From Dichetophora obliterata (taxonomy: Eukaryota; Arthropoda; Insecta; Diptera; Sciomyzidae), in assembly GCA_963920525.1 (NCBI GenBank), contig OY986439.1, forward strand, positions 209,033,406-209,097,405: 64,000 nucleotides of DNA. The letters run 5' to 3'. Position 1 is the stretch's first letter. Each line of letters begins with the position of its first letter. Below, piece after piece: positions 11,801-23,200 of the stretch. The position numbers were made by a program, and so were the translations under genes. The notes under the pieces were generated by a model. The model was given only the letters and a program-made list of their open reading frames with translations. It did no database searches and had not been told where the DNA came from.

Positions 11801-12041
11801 GGTCGGATCGAGAAAAAGAGTGTTTCATAAAATCGGTTTAACATATTTCTTGGCTCATTGTAGTACCCTCCACGAAGGGATTTCGCGATGTCTTAACCCA
11901 TAGGCTTCTTGGATTTTTTTTTTAAAAGTAACTCTTTTGGAAAAAAAACCACTTTTTGTATGGACTAGTTTTTTTTCTTTATACTGATAGTAATCACTTT
12001 TGGAGCTTAACTTTTGGAATATTTTGTTTTTTTTACAATTC
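8832..12041. other. 3.2 kb of non-coding DNA without recognised elements
   Basis: AT-rich sequence with scattered simple runs: a CT-rich tract near 9258-9280 and TTG/TTA-type runs near 11160-11260. The 10.45-11.1 kb part is less AT-rich and has balanced, unique-looking sequence that could hold regulatory sites, but I cannot identify any. No convincing coding frame on either strand. Confidence 0.5.
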
Positions 12042-12135
12042 ATGGTTAGGCTACGTTAGGTGAGGTTAGGTTAAGGTGGCGGCAAGTCCTTAGACCGGCC
12101 CATTTAGACCAATTTATGGGTCCATTGTGACACCA
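12042..12135 (+). repeat. GTTAGG-type run with downstream GTGGCGGCAAGTC block
   Basis: GGTTAGG, GTTAGG, GTTAGG and GGTTAAGG occur within about 35 bases. They lead into GTGGCGGCAAGTCCTTAGAC and then CCATTTAGACC. The layout looks like a fragment of a dispersed repeat rather than a telomeric TTAGG array, which would be a clean 5-bp tandem. Its origin is not identified. Confidence 0.35.
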
Positions 12136-12390
12136 CAGAATGAAAGATGGGAGTAATCAAGTGAAACTTTTGTTTAGGATGTTCTTAATGTGGCAGAAAG
12201 CTGTAAAAACATGTTATATTGAATCTGAAGCAAGTGTTTTCCCTTGACCTCAGTCAAAATCAAGTAATTTAGCTATCCTCTCTACAAACTTTCCTACCAC
12301 CACCAACTACAACTTTTCGTCCTAAATTTATGTGTTTTAAAGATATTTTGATTAGAAATAAGAAAAGAAAGGTTAAAAAGCGTAAGATCA

Positions 12391-12462
12391 TGGCTCGGCC
12401 AGGATTCGAACCCGGGACTCCTGGCTAACAATCAAGCGCGCTGCCACTAGACTATTGAGGCC
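12391..12462 (-). repeat. tRNA-like sequence, GTT anticodon position (tRNA-derived repeat)
   Basis: Read on the minus strand, it has a D arm (TAGTCTAGTGGCAGCGC), an anticodon arm with loop TTGTTAG (GTT at the anticodon position, as in tRNA-Asn) and a T arm CCGGG/TTCGAAT/CCTGG with only a G-T wobble. The acceptor stem GGCCTCA against CCGAGCC pairs at only about half its positions. It is highly similar to 35919-35990 and 19889-19959, so it belongs to a dispersed tRNA-derived family rather than being a working tRNA gene. Confidence 0.65.
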
Positions 12463-13063
12463 ACGAACTCATAGAAACAAAAAACTTGCCTAAAACTTAA
12501 AAGATGTAAACGTCAGAATTTTAGATGTTTTTTGTTTATTTTATAGAAAGAAATTGGTTTAATGGATTCATATCACACTTTGTACACATCTTAAGTACAT
12601 TAGTAAGACACTTAAGGGGAGTGTCTCCAGTTGTGGGACATCATCCGAACTTTTTGACAGAAAGCAAATATCATGGATTTGAGTTTTGTTAAACTTGTTG
12701 TTTGACAGTACTCAGTTATTTTGCTAACACCAAAGTGAATACACGCATTTGTTTGCTTGCTGTGAGCATTGAAAAAAAAAAAATCTAAAAAATCAACACA
12801 ATAATAGTAACTTTTCAATATTTTGAGACTGCTATAAATTGAAGTGAATCAATTAAAAAATAAGTGTTATGCTTAATTTATGCAGTATTTTCATTTCGTA
12901 ATGCAACATAAATTTCTGGCCAAATAAGTTCACCATACAATTTTGCCAGTCATCTTTGAAATAGCTACCATTCCCAGTTGTGGGACACCTTGTTTTTTTT
13001 TTACATTTAACGTATGCGTTTGACTTACAAACTGTCAAATATCATCGTTTTTGTCAACATATT
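12463..13063. other. non-coding stretch with inverted CAGTTGTGGGACA motifs
   Basis: The motif CAGTTGTGGGACA occurs near 12635 and 12974. Its reverse complement recurs in each unit of the tandem array at 15.15-15.79 kb (GTGTCCCACAACCGGGTA), on the other side of the 13.06-15.11 kb element. This may mean that element inserted into an older repeat with inverted arms. Confidence 0.4.
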
Positions 13064-13269
13064 AGGGGTATTCACACTGATTTGGGTAGTTAGGTAGATT
13101 GGCAAATGCTGTACATTTTGTTTGTGTAAAGTGCCATTGTACCCAAGTTACCCATCTACCAATCTACTCAAGCTGAACCCCTGACTTGTTCCCTTAGATT
13201 GATAATTGACCTAAGGGGATCAAATTTACAAAATTTTTTGTCAAAGCTAATATCGCGAATAATGAAAAT

Positions 13270-14235
13270 AAATTGCCACACCCCTTATTATCGCCCACAA
13301 ATCAATAAAAACGCGATATTTCAGACGAATTCGGTTGTATTGGACTACAATTTTGTAATTTAGTTCTCATGGTTACTATCGGACACTCAACAAAAAATTG
13401 GGCGTGGTCAAACTATAAATACGCCTACTTTCAGAAATAATTATAATTACTGAGTTGTGCATGTTGTTATAATGAAACTTGGTTTGTATAATGTTTTTAT
13501 AATGAAACTTGGTTTGTATAATGTTTTTATAATGAAACTTGGTTTGTATAATGTTTTTATAATGAAAACTTATAATGATACTATGAGACCAAGTGGTGGT
13601 CACTATGCATATAAATGTTGCCACGCCTTGTTTTACTGCCTTTCTATACCTTCATAACAACGTTCGTGCGGTTTCTCTTAAGATCTCATGAACGGTAACA
13701 CCTTAGGTCACAAAATTTGCAATATCTGTTATTAAGGTTAATACCTCGGTTAATAAAACAATGCCGCACCCCTTTTACCGCCCACAAATAAAAAAAATGC
13801 TATATATCAGAGGTCGTATTAAACTAAAATTTGGTAATTTATTTCGTATGGTTACTGGCTGCAACTTTACTAAAAATGGGCGTGGTCGAACTATGTTTTC
13901 GCCCCATTTTTAGGAGATAAGCGTGGAGTGAAGCAAAGTGCGCCAGGTATAATCAATTTTAGCAGTAGTTTTTTTTGATTACGAGTTGGTTTAGTAAAAA
14001 AATTTTGCCACACCCTTTTTATCGCCCACAAATCAATAAAAATGCTATATTTTAGAGGTTTCTAATGCATATTTCAATCGATTTGTTTGACTACGAGTTA
14101 GCTTAGGAAAAAATTTTGCCACACCCCCTTTTACCGCCCTCAAATCAATAAAAATGCTATATTTTGGACGGTTTTGGTCGTATTAGACTAAAATCTGGTA
14201 ATTTAGTTCATATGCCAGTTCAGATATATAAAATT
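13270..14235 (+). repeat. diverged internal repeat with CCGCCCACAAATCAAT core
   Basis: Four imperfect copies start near 13273, 13757, 14003 and 14113. Each carries CACACCCC-type sequence, the CCGCCCACAAATCAAT block, ATGCTATATTT and a TCGTATTAGACTAAAATTT-like tail. Two of the units also contain GGGCGTGGTC. This looks like an old tandem array, interrupted and decayed. Confidence 0.6.
13471..13568 (+). repeat. 30-bp minisatellite, three perfect units plus a partial
   Basis: The unit AATGAAACTTGGTTTGTATA plus ATGTTTTTAT repeats without a mismatch at 13471, 13501 and 13531, then starts again at 13561 and breaks off. Because 30 is divisible by 3, frames stay open across it on both strands, giving spurious short ORFs. 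The lack of mismatches points to recent expansion. Confidence 0.9.
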
Positions 14236-14764
14236 ATTTTTTCCGATTGGTATGAAAATTCTTATATTGCAATAAGAATTTTGTCTTTGGCAGAACAAAG
14301 TCTGCCCGGGATTACTAGTAAATTATAAAATGCTGCTAAGTTCACGTTAAAAATTACGCGTATATAAAATAACGTAAACATATAAAAAAAATTTAGGCCC
14401 AATTAACCCATTTCCAGCTACTGGTGCATTTTTGCATCAGTAACTTTAGAAGTTTCTCCAAGTGAGCACGAAAGTGATATTAATTGGTACTGCAGGGATT
14501 ATGTTAGTATAGACCTTTGACAATATACATTATTTTTGGTTTAAGTCGATTCGGTCGTTTACTTGGAATTTACGCCCATGGCCCGTCCCAATTTTTGGTT
14601 TTTATTTTATATTTTGAAAATTCGGGAAAATATTTCAAATCGCAATATCGAAAATTGTTTTTCAATACTTACTGTTATAAGTATAAAATTTTATGTCGAT
14701 TTAGGCTCGGTAGTTAAAGAGCCGCCGGAAATGGGTTAATGGCCTAAATTTTGCGCACATAAAA

Positions 14765-14911
14765 GGTCTGTTTCCGTACTCGATTCAAGTAACTTGAAGT
14801 TGCTTGAACGCTTTTTTTTACAAATTTTTGAAACTCGAGAGAGTAGAATAACAAGCAAAATGTCGCATTCTATTCTATTACAATTACTTGAAGTTAGTAC
14901 GGAAACAGACC
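14765..14911. mobile_element. TIR MITE (147 bp) with TAAAA flanks
   Basis: The perfect 16-bp terminal inverted repeat is GGTCTGTTTCCGTACT at 14765-14780 and AGTACGGAAACAGACC at 14896-14911. The 5-bp direct repeat TAAAA flanks both sides, a possible target duplication. It is nested within the 13.06-15.11 kb element, so it inserted later. Confidence 0.7.
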
Positions 14912-15152
14912 TAAAATGACAAAAAATAATTTGGTGGTAACCCTCTTCCAGCTGTCATTCATCTCTCATCAGCTATATAAACCGGGGAGATCAAATAAAC
15001 ATGCAGCTCAAAACTATTCTATAAAGTATTCCATTGCAATTAAGAGTGCTCGCAATAATCAAAAGTACTCAATCTACTCATAACCAACTACCCAAGTCAG
15101 TGTGAATAACCCTGTTATGTTTTAATTGTGTTTGACGCAATTATCAGATAAT

Positions 15153-15790
15153 AACATGAAAGAAGTACTTTTGTGCCATTGAAGGCTTCTAAAATGAATA
15201 AATTTTGTTATTTTTTGCATTTTCGGTGAATTTTCTTCATATTTTCCCATTTTCAGTGGATTTTGAAAAGTGTCCCACAACCGAGTAAAAGTTTTTTTTT
15301 TGGAAAGAAATCAACCCTTCATAAAATTCGTCGTAATATTTTTCTGTCATTTTTTTTCACGCATATGAATAATATGAAAGAAGTAGTTTTGTGCCATTGA
15401 AGGCTTCTAAAATGAATAAGTTTTGTTATTTTTCGTATTTTTGGTGGATTTTCTTTTTATTTTCTCATTTTCAGTGGATTTTCAAAAGTGTCCCACAACC
15501 GGGTACTAGTTATTTTTTTGCAAAAAATTCATAAAATTGATCGTAAAATTTTTCTGTAATATTTTTTTCACGCATATGAATAACATGAAAGAAGTAGTTT
15601 TGTACCATTGAAGGCTTCTAAAATAAATAAATTTTGTTATGTTTTGTATTTCTGGTAAATTTTTTTCATATTTTCCCCATTTTCAGTGGATTTTTAAAAG
15701 TGTCCCACAACCGGGTACAAGTTATTTTTTGGTAAAAAATTAACACTTCATAAAATTGGACATAAAATTTTTCTGGTTGACTAGTCAGCA
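15153..15790 (+). repeat. ~215-bp tandem repeat, three copies
   Basis: Units start near 15153, 15370 and 15583 with AACATGAAAGAAGTA. Each runs through CCATTGAAGGCTTCTAAAAT, a TTTTCAGTGGATTTT block, GTGTCCCACAACCGGGTA and a CATAAAATTG-type tail. Copies differ at perhaps 10% of positions by eye. It lies just outside the right end of the 13.06-15.11 kb element. Confidence 0.8.
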
Positions 15791-17537
15791 AAAATTTTGC
15801 TTATTTGATAAGCTTTTAATAGCTAATATGTTAATCTACAATACACTTGATCAAAAGTTATGAGCCAAAAACCTAACCAGAGACACTTCCTTAAAAAATG
15901 TTGATTCTTTGAAAATGGCATCTCTTGAATCTGGCCTCAGTGGCTTTGACAGCAATTCGTAAAAATAGATCATCTGAGGACAAAAAACGAAAATGATTCC
16001 TAAAATATATATTATTAGATAAAGCCGGAAGTAAGGGATTTTAAAATATCTTTTAGATAAACAATTGTGACCAGAAGAAATCAAAAATTTTGCGAAGTTT
16101 TCAATTGAAAATTGTTTATAAAAAAAAGAAAGATAAAAAACGGCTCCATTCGGCTGAAGAAGCACACGTTTCGTCTACAAAATACATTTTGAGTTAAATT
16201 GATCGGACGAAAACTGTTTTAGTTATACTGTCAACCAGGTCAAAAAAAGTGATTTTGAGTAAACGGCTTTTAAAGTTTTGGAAGAGATAAATCGAATAAA
16301 TGGAGCTAGTAAAAAAGTACCTACTTATAATTGTGCTAAAAATGTGTACAAAGTTTGATATGAATCCATCAAAACGATTTCTTTTTATAAAATAAACAAA
16401 ACCCAACTAAAATTCTGACATTCGCACTATTCATACCCCTCAAAGTTTGCACATGGATGAACTTTGAAGGTCCAACCAAAGACAGTAACAGTGATGAATG
16501 AAAATAAATACAGTCATATTTATTTAAAAAAGCTGACGTATGAGAAATGAAAACAACGCTAGCAATTAACGAAAAGACTTTTCAAATGTAATTGATAAGA
16601 AAGCTACAGATATGCGCCGCAATTCAAGGGCATATGTTATAAAGCTTCCAGTGAATCAGAACCATCGAATTTTTAGAAAAATTTATACATTTATTCAAGT
16701 TTAGTTTTCAACCAATCAAATGAAGCCAACATGTATGTATAACTCATGCACAAAATCTCAGTAAATAAAAATTCGTATAAATTGTGCTGAGTAAATCACA
16801 AAACATTCTGATTTCGTGCTCATTTGACTCATTTTTCAAATATTATTTATGCTACAAGTTTTTTGCATTGCTTAGTAATACGAGTATTAACAATCCTGTC
16901 GCACTCAAATTATCAACAAAATCCATTAAAAAGAATCCCATTGGCTGGTATTTTTTCTTCAATACAACATGCAACACTAATTTGCCTTTCCTTAGCTTTT
17001 AACTCGAGTGTCATTGACCTAGCACGCTTATTTCAAAGAAAAAACTATTGGCAGCACACCTGAGCACATTGCTTTGAATATACTGTGCAAGAAATGTTAA
17101 ACCAAAACATAGCTACTGGTGCATATCGAAGAAAGTATGTCGGTAGAGAAGGAATGCAGGAAAGTTCCTTTAAGGAAGTAAATCTCGAACTTGTTTAAAA
17201 GCAAAATATAAGCAAACTTTCTCAAGTATATACTTTTCAGACATTCAAAGGCACTTTTACAACCGTGCAATATTTTCAAATGCATCTGTGTGTGTGTGTG
17301 TGCATGTTTGTGTATTTGTTCACATTGACGCCGACATTTTTAATGATTATTTGCTCGGCAAAAACGTAGCCAGATGCATAAATAATAAATATCTTCATGT
17401 TAACAACAGCTGAATGCAAGAATGAAAATGCAATAAAAGTTCTTGGAATGTTGGCTAAAGCTTATAGAGTTGCAGCTTAAAAGCTGAGGCCGCGTTTAAA
17501 GTGCGTCCTGAAACTAAAGCTGATAAGAAAAAAAAAT
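15791..17537. other. non-coding stretch with one (TG)n run
   Basis: No coding or mobile element was recognised. A (TG)8-type microsatellite lies at about 17287-17303. Confidence 0.5.
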
Positions 17538-17703
17538 CAAAACTGTGTGCACCAGCGAGATACAAATCAGCTCGGAGAAAACAGATCCCATACTTTTCAC
17601 TAGGAAATATAAAATCCCCAACTTAGAACCTCCGCGTCTGAACGGCACGAGGTTGCTCTTTAGTGACAGCACGAAATACCTAGGAGTTATTCTGGATAAG
17701 AAG

Positions 17704-18870
17704 TAGAGATGAGCGATTCCGTGATTTTTCAGTGAACGTGATTTTGAAATCGCCGTTCTTTTATATAGTGAGCGTGATCACGTTATTTTATAACTAAGCA
17801 AATACATATCCATTATGAGAAATTACCGAAACAACATTAAAACTCATACTAACCGTATAAGAAAAAACTAACTTGTTTATAAAAACAACTAATTAAAAAA
17901 GTAATTTAAAATAAACTAGTTTATGAACTACTTTCAATTATCCACTTCAGGCATCCACTTCAATTTTGTATAGTTTTTATTGCATTATATATATGAAGTA
18001 ATTGAAAAACTACTTCAAAAGAGTGGCTTAAAAACTACTTTGCATTATATTAAGGCGGCGACTACTCTGATTTTGACATGCTCTTATTGCAAATTCTTAT
18101 AAGATTACAAGTTTATATATATTTAACCATGTTATTTTATCAAATATTATTAACTTTAGGCTTTCACTAAAATAAATTTATGTATTTTTTTTTTCAAAAC
18201 AATAAATGATCTCTTTGATGCATAGAAATTTAAAATTTTTATGCTTTTAAATTCATCTTCAGTAAGTGGAATATTAACTAATTTTCAATTGATTTATTTG
18301 AAAGTAGTTAAAAAAGTAATTTAAATTCAGCTAATTTAACAAGTAGTTGAAAACATCTACAGACGAAAGTCAATTGACTTATTTAGCGGATAACACCATA
18401 CAAAATATGTTAGTTCGTTCTATGGAAGAAAGTCAGAATTTCAACTAGTTGTGGTTGACAAAAAACTACTTTTTCAACTACTTTTAAGTTAGTTGATTTT
18501 CCTACAGGGAAGTTTCTCATGGTATGCTTAGGCTGCCAGCAGAGTAAACGCCGAAGCAGGCAGGCAGGTAGGTACAGGCGCAGGCAGTGTCCTGCGAAGA
18601 AACGAGATAGAAATAACTTTTTTCTCGCTTGTTCACATAGTTTTCTTGCGCCTGTCTGCCTGCCTGTCTGCTTCGGCGCTTACTTTGTTTGCAACCTTAC
18701 TTGAGAGACAGAGACGAACAGTTCTCGCTAACAAGAAATCACTGGATCTATCACGAATCGTGCAAACGACATAAGACAAAAGTTAACAAAGCTCAATCAC
18801 TGATCACCGTTTTTGAAAGTATTTGATTACCACGTGATTTTTCATCACGGTGACTAAATCACAGGTGTCA
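17704..18870. mobile_element. ~1.17-kb insertion splitting the LINE remnant
   Basis: The LINE protein similarity breaks exactly after ...LDKK and resumes at KLTW, so this segment is an insertion. The left edge reads TAGAGATGAGCGATTCCGTG. The right edge carries CACGTGATTTTTCATCACGG and TGACTAAATCACAGG; GTGATTT-type motifs occur at both ends. This resembles hAT-type ends, but a clean 8-bp target duplication is not visible. The interior repeats AACTACTTT-like motifs and holds a strong foldback at 18530-18699. No transposase was recognised. Confidence 0.6.
18530..18699. repeat. GC-richer foldback (inverted repeat)
   Basis: The left arm (about 18530-18583) contains GCCGAAGCAGGCAGGCAGG and then CAGGCGCAGG. 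The right arm (about 18646-18699) is its inverted counterpart, with GCCTGTCTGCCTGCCTGTC and then GCTTCGGCGC. The arms match over 50 or so bases with few mismatches and are much richer in G+C than the surroundings. It may be a separate MITE inside the 17.7-18.9 kb insertion. Confidence 0.7.
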
Positions 18871-19416
18871 AAAAACTTACCTGGAATGTTAACATTAAGG
18901 AACGTGTTAAAAAGGCAAACATAGCTCTATTTGCCTGTAAAAAAATCTATAGGTAAAAATGGGGTTTGTCCCAAAATAGTACGCTGGATTTATACGGCAA
19001 TTGTCCGCCCCATACTTATATATAATACGGTGGAGGGACCTGCAGATATGACAACTGCACTTCAGAAATTTGCAAAGGTGCAAAAAAGTGCAAGTCTATG
19101 TATTACCGGGGCATTGCCCTCAACACCAACCAAGTAATCTGAACTCCTCTGCCCCCGACACTAAACAGACTACTGTGTGCCTAGCTTAAATTTTGAAAAT
19201 AACTACGTAGTTCTCATCACTTCACGGCTAGACTGGGCAAACAAAATCTCCCTTAAAACGTCAGACACAAAAATCTTCACAGATGAATCCAAACTTCAAG
19301 AACAAGTAGGAAGAGGGGATTTATTCACAGGATCTTGAAATCGAATCTTGAAGTCCTTAAGACTTCCAAATTAGTGTAGTGTCTACCAAGCAATGATGGC
19401 TACACTGAAACCCATG

Positions 19417-19530
19417 TATATGGCCAAGGCTCATTTATAAGGTTGTGGCACTTGAGAGAAATACACTCTCACAGTTCAACCGAGCTCGCTCTCAAGTGCC
19501 ACAACCTTATAAATGAACCTTGTATATGGC
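19417..19530. mobile_element. 98-bp hAT-type MITE with 8-bp TSD
   Basis: The element 19425-19522 has terminal inverted repeats of about 30 bp. The left reads CAAGGCTCATTTATAAGG then TTGTGGCACTTGAGAG; the right is its near-perfect inverse. The 8-bp direct repeat TATATGGC flanks it (19417-19424 and 19523-19530). Ends CA...TG and an 8-bp duplication fit hAT-derived MITEs. It interrupts the RNase H part of the LINE remnant. Confidence 0.85.
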
Positions 19531-19888
19531 GATGCTATGAAGAATAGTTTATGAAATGCAACCCTATGATTGTAAATGGAGAAGAGAATGAGAGAGCAGC
19601 CAAAAAGAAGGTGGAATGAGCGTGATGTGCAGCTCACTAAAGAGTTCTTTCAGCTGTTCATTTCATTATGCTTCGCTTGTACAATACCTCCAGAAAAAAT
19701 TGGAAGGCTTCCATCTAAAAGTGATAAGGAAACATTCCCCTTATCATCTTTTAGAAGCTTAAGGGTAGTTTTGTATTTATGTTGTTTCCAAATCGCTTTT
19801 TTAAGAATGCATGCGGAAACTTTTACTTATTGTCAAGCAATGACAACAGAAAATATTAATATCATTGTTTCCTAGCCGCTTATTATAG

Positions 19889-19959
19889 AATGCGATAGTC
19901 TAGCGGTAGCGCGCTTGACTGTCGCTCAGGGGTCCCGGGTTCAAATCCTGGCCGGGAAT
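19889..19959 (+). repeat. tRNA-like sequence, GTC anticodon position (tRNA-derived repeat head)
   Basis: The anticodon stem CTTGA/TCAGG pairs at all five positions (one G-T) around loop CTGTCGC, placing GTC at the anticodon as in tRNA-Asp. The T arm CCGGG/TTCAAAT/CCTGG is intact. The acceptor stem (AATGCGA against CCGGGAA) pairs poorly, so a functional tRNA is unlikely. It is similar to 12391-12462 and 35919-35990. The repeat-like body that follows suggests a tRNA-derived SINE. Confidence 0.6.
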
Positions 19960-19965
19960 TTTCAT

Positions 19966-20245
19966 AACAAGGGAGAGGAATGTTTCCACATTAATTTTTA
20001 GAACAGGGGAGAGCACTGCCTCCAATTCACTTTTTAAGACAGCGGAGAGGAATGTATCTCTTTAATGACATGCTATGTAAAAAAAGAAATGGAGTGTCCA
20101 ACGGAAGGGAATGCTTCCAACATTCAATGGAATGTTTCTTGTTTATACCCAGGAATGTTTCCATTTTCTGGAGGGATGGAGCGCTCTCAATCCATTGGAT
20201 ATCTTAGTAAAGAATTGTTACCATCCATAGACATAGAGAATACCC
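19966..20245 (+). repeat. short tandem body with GGAATGTTTCC motifs
   Basis: Directly after the tRNA-like head, a decayed ~36-bp unit (GGGGAGAG...AATG...TCC...TTTTTA(G)AACA) repeats about three times to ~20075. Further GGAATGCTTCC and GGAATGTTTCC motifs occur near 20107, 20131 and 20153. GGAA/TTCC makes each motif a small inverted repeat. It could be the body of a SINE-like element. Confidence 0.45.
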
Positions 20246-23200
20246 CTATTGTTTTTAAAAATTTAGTGTACCTATACATTGGGTGCAAGCAAAGCTCGAT
20301 CGCATCGTTAATCAAGCTATTAATACTCAAAACTCCTCAGAAATAAGTTTTTCTTAATTTATCCCAATTTTTACTTTATACAAATGAGAAATCAAATTTA
20401 ATTCGTAAACTGGCAAAAAAAAAACAAGACTTGTTAACGTCTGTCAAAACTGACAGCTGTCCATGTATCATGTTACTTTGTGCAGCTTTTTGGTGCACTG
20501 CAAAATGTGTGCCGCTCAATCGCACAGAAATTAAGTAATAAATTTTACGAGTTGCAACTAATTCGACCGCAATAAAATGCACCCAAATGGCAACAATTGC
20601 ACATCCGGTTAGGCCGCGTGTAGCCAGATTGAAAACGCGTTGTTTGGCCATGTTGTCTTTTTTATTTTTTTGCGTACTGGATTCAATCCGAGTAGTAATA
20701 AAAATATTTCGTTTTTATTTAGATGCTCAATTCAGACGCAGCCGAATGACAACCAACATGATTTCCATGTTTTGTGTGTGATAGACAAAAAGTTTGAATA
20801 AATAAAAACTATTGTTGCGGCAAATAGTTTTGACATTTTCACAAATTGCTACTAGTTAGTGAGAAAGAGAGCGAGTAAAAAGAACAATAGTAGTATGGAA
20901 TTCTTGAAAAGCGGAAGTAACATAAAATACACAAAATGCAGAAAATGCGAAAAATTTATAAAATTACAAAAGAAAATTTGCTTTAGAAGTGCATTGAACT
21001 CATCTTAACCATTGTTTTCCCCTTTCTCTTTCTCTCTCTCTCTCATGCACACATGAGCGAAAGTTTAATCTTCTTGTTATTTACTGTCAATTCATCAAAC
21101 TGACAGCTCAAAGCTTTCTGCAATATTTTGTTGTGGTTGTTGGTTGGCAGAGCAAAAGCTGACTGTGCATTTAATTAACAATTAAGAACTGCTGCACTTG
21201 ACAGGCATTTACTGAGTAAGCAAAAGTTTGAACATTGCAAAGAGCAAGAGAGAGAAAACAACAAACTTGGTAACAAGTTCGAAAAAAGGATTCTAATATG
21301 AAGGCTATATAAAAATAAGCTGCATTTATAATAGTGACACTTTAAATTTATTATGAAAGTTATTCGAGCAGCTTCAGTAGAAGCTTTTGTTATATTACAT
21401 TTAATGCTTATAACGAGCTTAAAAACATGCGTATTTTTTTATCTTCAGTAAAAACTTTTAAACATGTAATCAAAAAGATTTCTGGATAGCTTTATATTAT
21501 TGCTTAGACAGAACTTTTCAGGTTTAAAGGAAAAATCTGAAGAAAATTGAAGCTTTTAACATAATAAACTACAAATAAGAATGATGACAAATTCAAGCTT
21601 CATCATATTTACTTATAAATTTATAAACAATAATTTTGAAACAGTGTGCTGACCAGCATTTTATTATGTAGTAGTTGCAGCAACAACAATTACGAAAACA
21701 AATATACTTCTGCACATGCCAGTATTTCATTGCCGGCGATAAAAAAAAAAAATATAACAAAAACGTAAGCTCTGCAAAATATCTCAATTGAGCTTTTGGC
21801 AGTAAATTTCCATAGTAATAAAAAGTTAAAAAGAAGGACTGCCCATAAATTCACAACAATTCAGAAACAAATCAGAAACTTTGCAGAGTTCCAAATGCAC
21901 GAAATGTAAATAGAAAGAAATTGCAGATACAGAGCTGAGTCCTAGGTAAAGAATAAAATACAACTATTTTTCGTTGCATACTTATTGGCGAAAATTGAAT
22001 GGAAATTTTTTGCGACAAGTCAAGCAAGTGCTTGCAAATGTGCAAATTTGCAATTGATTCATTGCCAAAGCTACAGAAAGCTTATACAATAGGAGCTTGC
22101 TTCAGCAGAAAAGTGTAGCATATATTTAAAATCAAAAGAACTGTCTACAATATTTAACTTTTTTTTTTATGTGATTCTCATTACTTTTCATATCCTTAAT
22201 ATTACTGAATTTATTACTGAAATATCTGAAACGCTGGAAGCTTTAGTTTTTAATTTAAGCATCTGAAAGTTGCAAAAAGCTTATAGAAATAAAAACAAAA
22301 TTTTACGATATCATATCAAAAATATGAACTGCCCTAAAGGGTTAATATGCAAGTATGTATTTTCAACCTCTTCTCTACTTTGCAAACGTACATTGAAAGT
22401 CTTGCTTGCTTGCTTGATGGTTCTAATATGACGAACATAAAAATTGGGTTTTAATCGTTATCAAAGTGTTTACTTCAATTTCTAGCAATTTTGACAAAAT
22501 CCATCAAAGCTTGTTTTACTCTTAACAGCTTGTTTTTTCTCAAACTTGTTAGATCTTTTGACAAAAGTCGTTAACATTTCTCAAATAACAACAGCTACAA
22601 ACGACAACATCAAAAAGATTGCCCAGCATGAATTGCTCCTGTAGAGTTTTAAGTTATTTCATTTCGTCAGAGCAAAGAAACTGCCAACACTTGATGGACA
22701 GCAGCAACAGCAACAAAAGGTGAAGACTTGCAACACCAGAACAAGTGGAACAATAATAACAAAACAAAGTAAAAAAAAAACATAATGCTTACTAAAACAA
22801 CAATAAATCCTAGTTTTATATGCTTCGCTGGATTGCATGCCAGAAGTAAATCACGTTTTGCATGCGATGAACGATGAACGATGGCGACAGGAAGCACAAT
22901 ATTCCTTGTGCTGCTGCTACTGCTGCCTTCATTGTTGCTGTATTTCATCATTCATTACATCATGCATGAAACCATTCATCCATGCATGCGTTGGTCCACT
23001 CAAGTAGCTGTGCAGCTGGACATCTACGCCAAGTCATAGCATAACAAGGCTGAGTGGGGAATAGAGCGAGGAACAGAGCTCTGACAAAAGCTTGAATCCA
23101 TAAGTGGCACCAATGCTTGGGCCAAAAGTGGGCATCATTAGGATAAACATGGTGAGCCGGTGGCAAGCATTCTAAAGTGCAACTCAAGAAGTTGAAGTGT

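Larger units (their letters stand above)
13064..15113. mobile_element. TIR element, ~2.05 kb (AGGGGTATTCACACTGA ends)
   Basis: The left end (13064-13108) and right end (15071-15113) are inverted repeats of about 40 bp: AGGGGTATTCACACTGA on the left, AGGGTTATTCACACTGAC read inward from the right, each followed by TTGGGTAGTT. A third copy of the end sits at 13140-13182, inverted relative to the left end, so 13064-13182 alone is also a small hairpin. Inside are a 30-bp minisatellite, a repeated CCGCCCACAAATCAAT block and a nested MITE. No transposase frame is visible. Confidence 0.6.
17538..19412 (+). pseudogene. non-LTR retrotransposon ORF2 remnant (RT end plus RNase H)
   Basis: Two parts of one decayed reading frame lie either side of an insertion. 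Part 1 (17538-17703) encodes SEKTDPILFTRKYKIP and ends in KYLGVILDKK, a motif typical of the end of the reverse transcriptase palm in insect LINEs. Part 2 (from about 18873) resumes with KLTWNVNIKERVKKANIALF, has a stop, then after a frame change gives PKIVRWIYTAIVRPILIY, the thumb-side region. Near 19270 KIFTDESKL matches the start of an RNase H domain (usual TDGSK), and RLPN then CSVYQA follow with two stops. RNase H points to an I- or related-clade LINE. Several stops and frameshifts mean it is dead. Confidence 0.8.

Noticed and set aside
12391..12462. Functional tRNA-Asn gene
   Set aside because: The acceptor stem pairs poorly and near-copies occur twice more with different anticodons; fits a tRNA-derived repeat.
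22667..23187. Minus-strand frames in the less AT-rich part
   Set aside because: No recognisable domain, and nothing on either side suggests exons.
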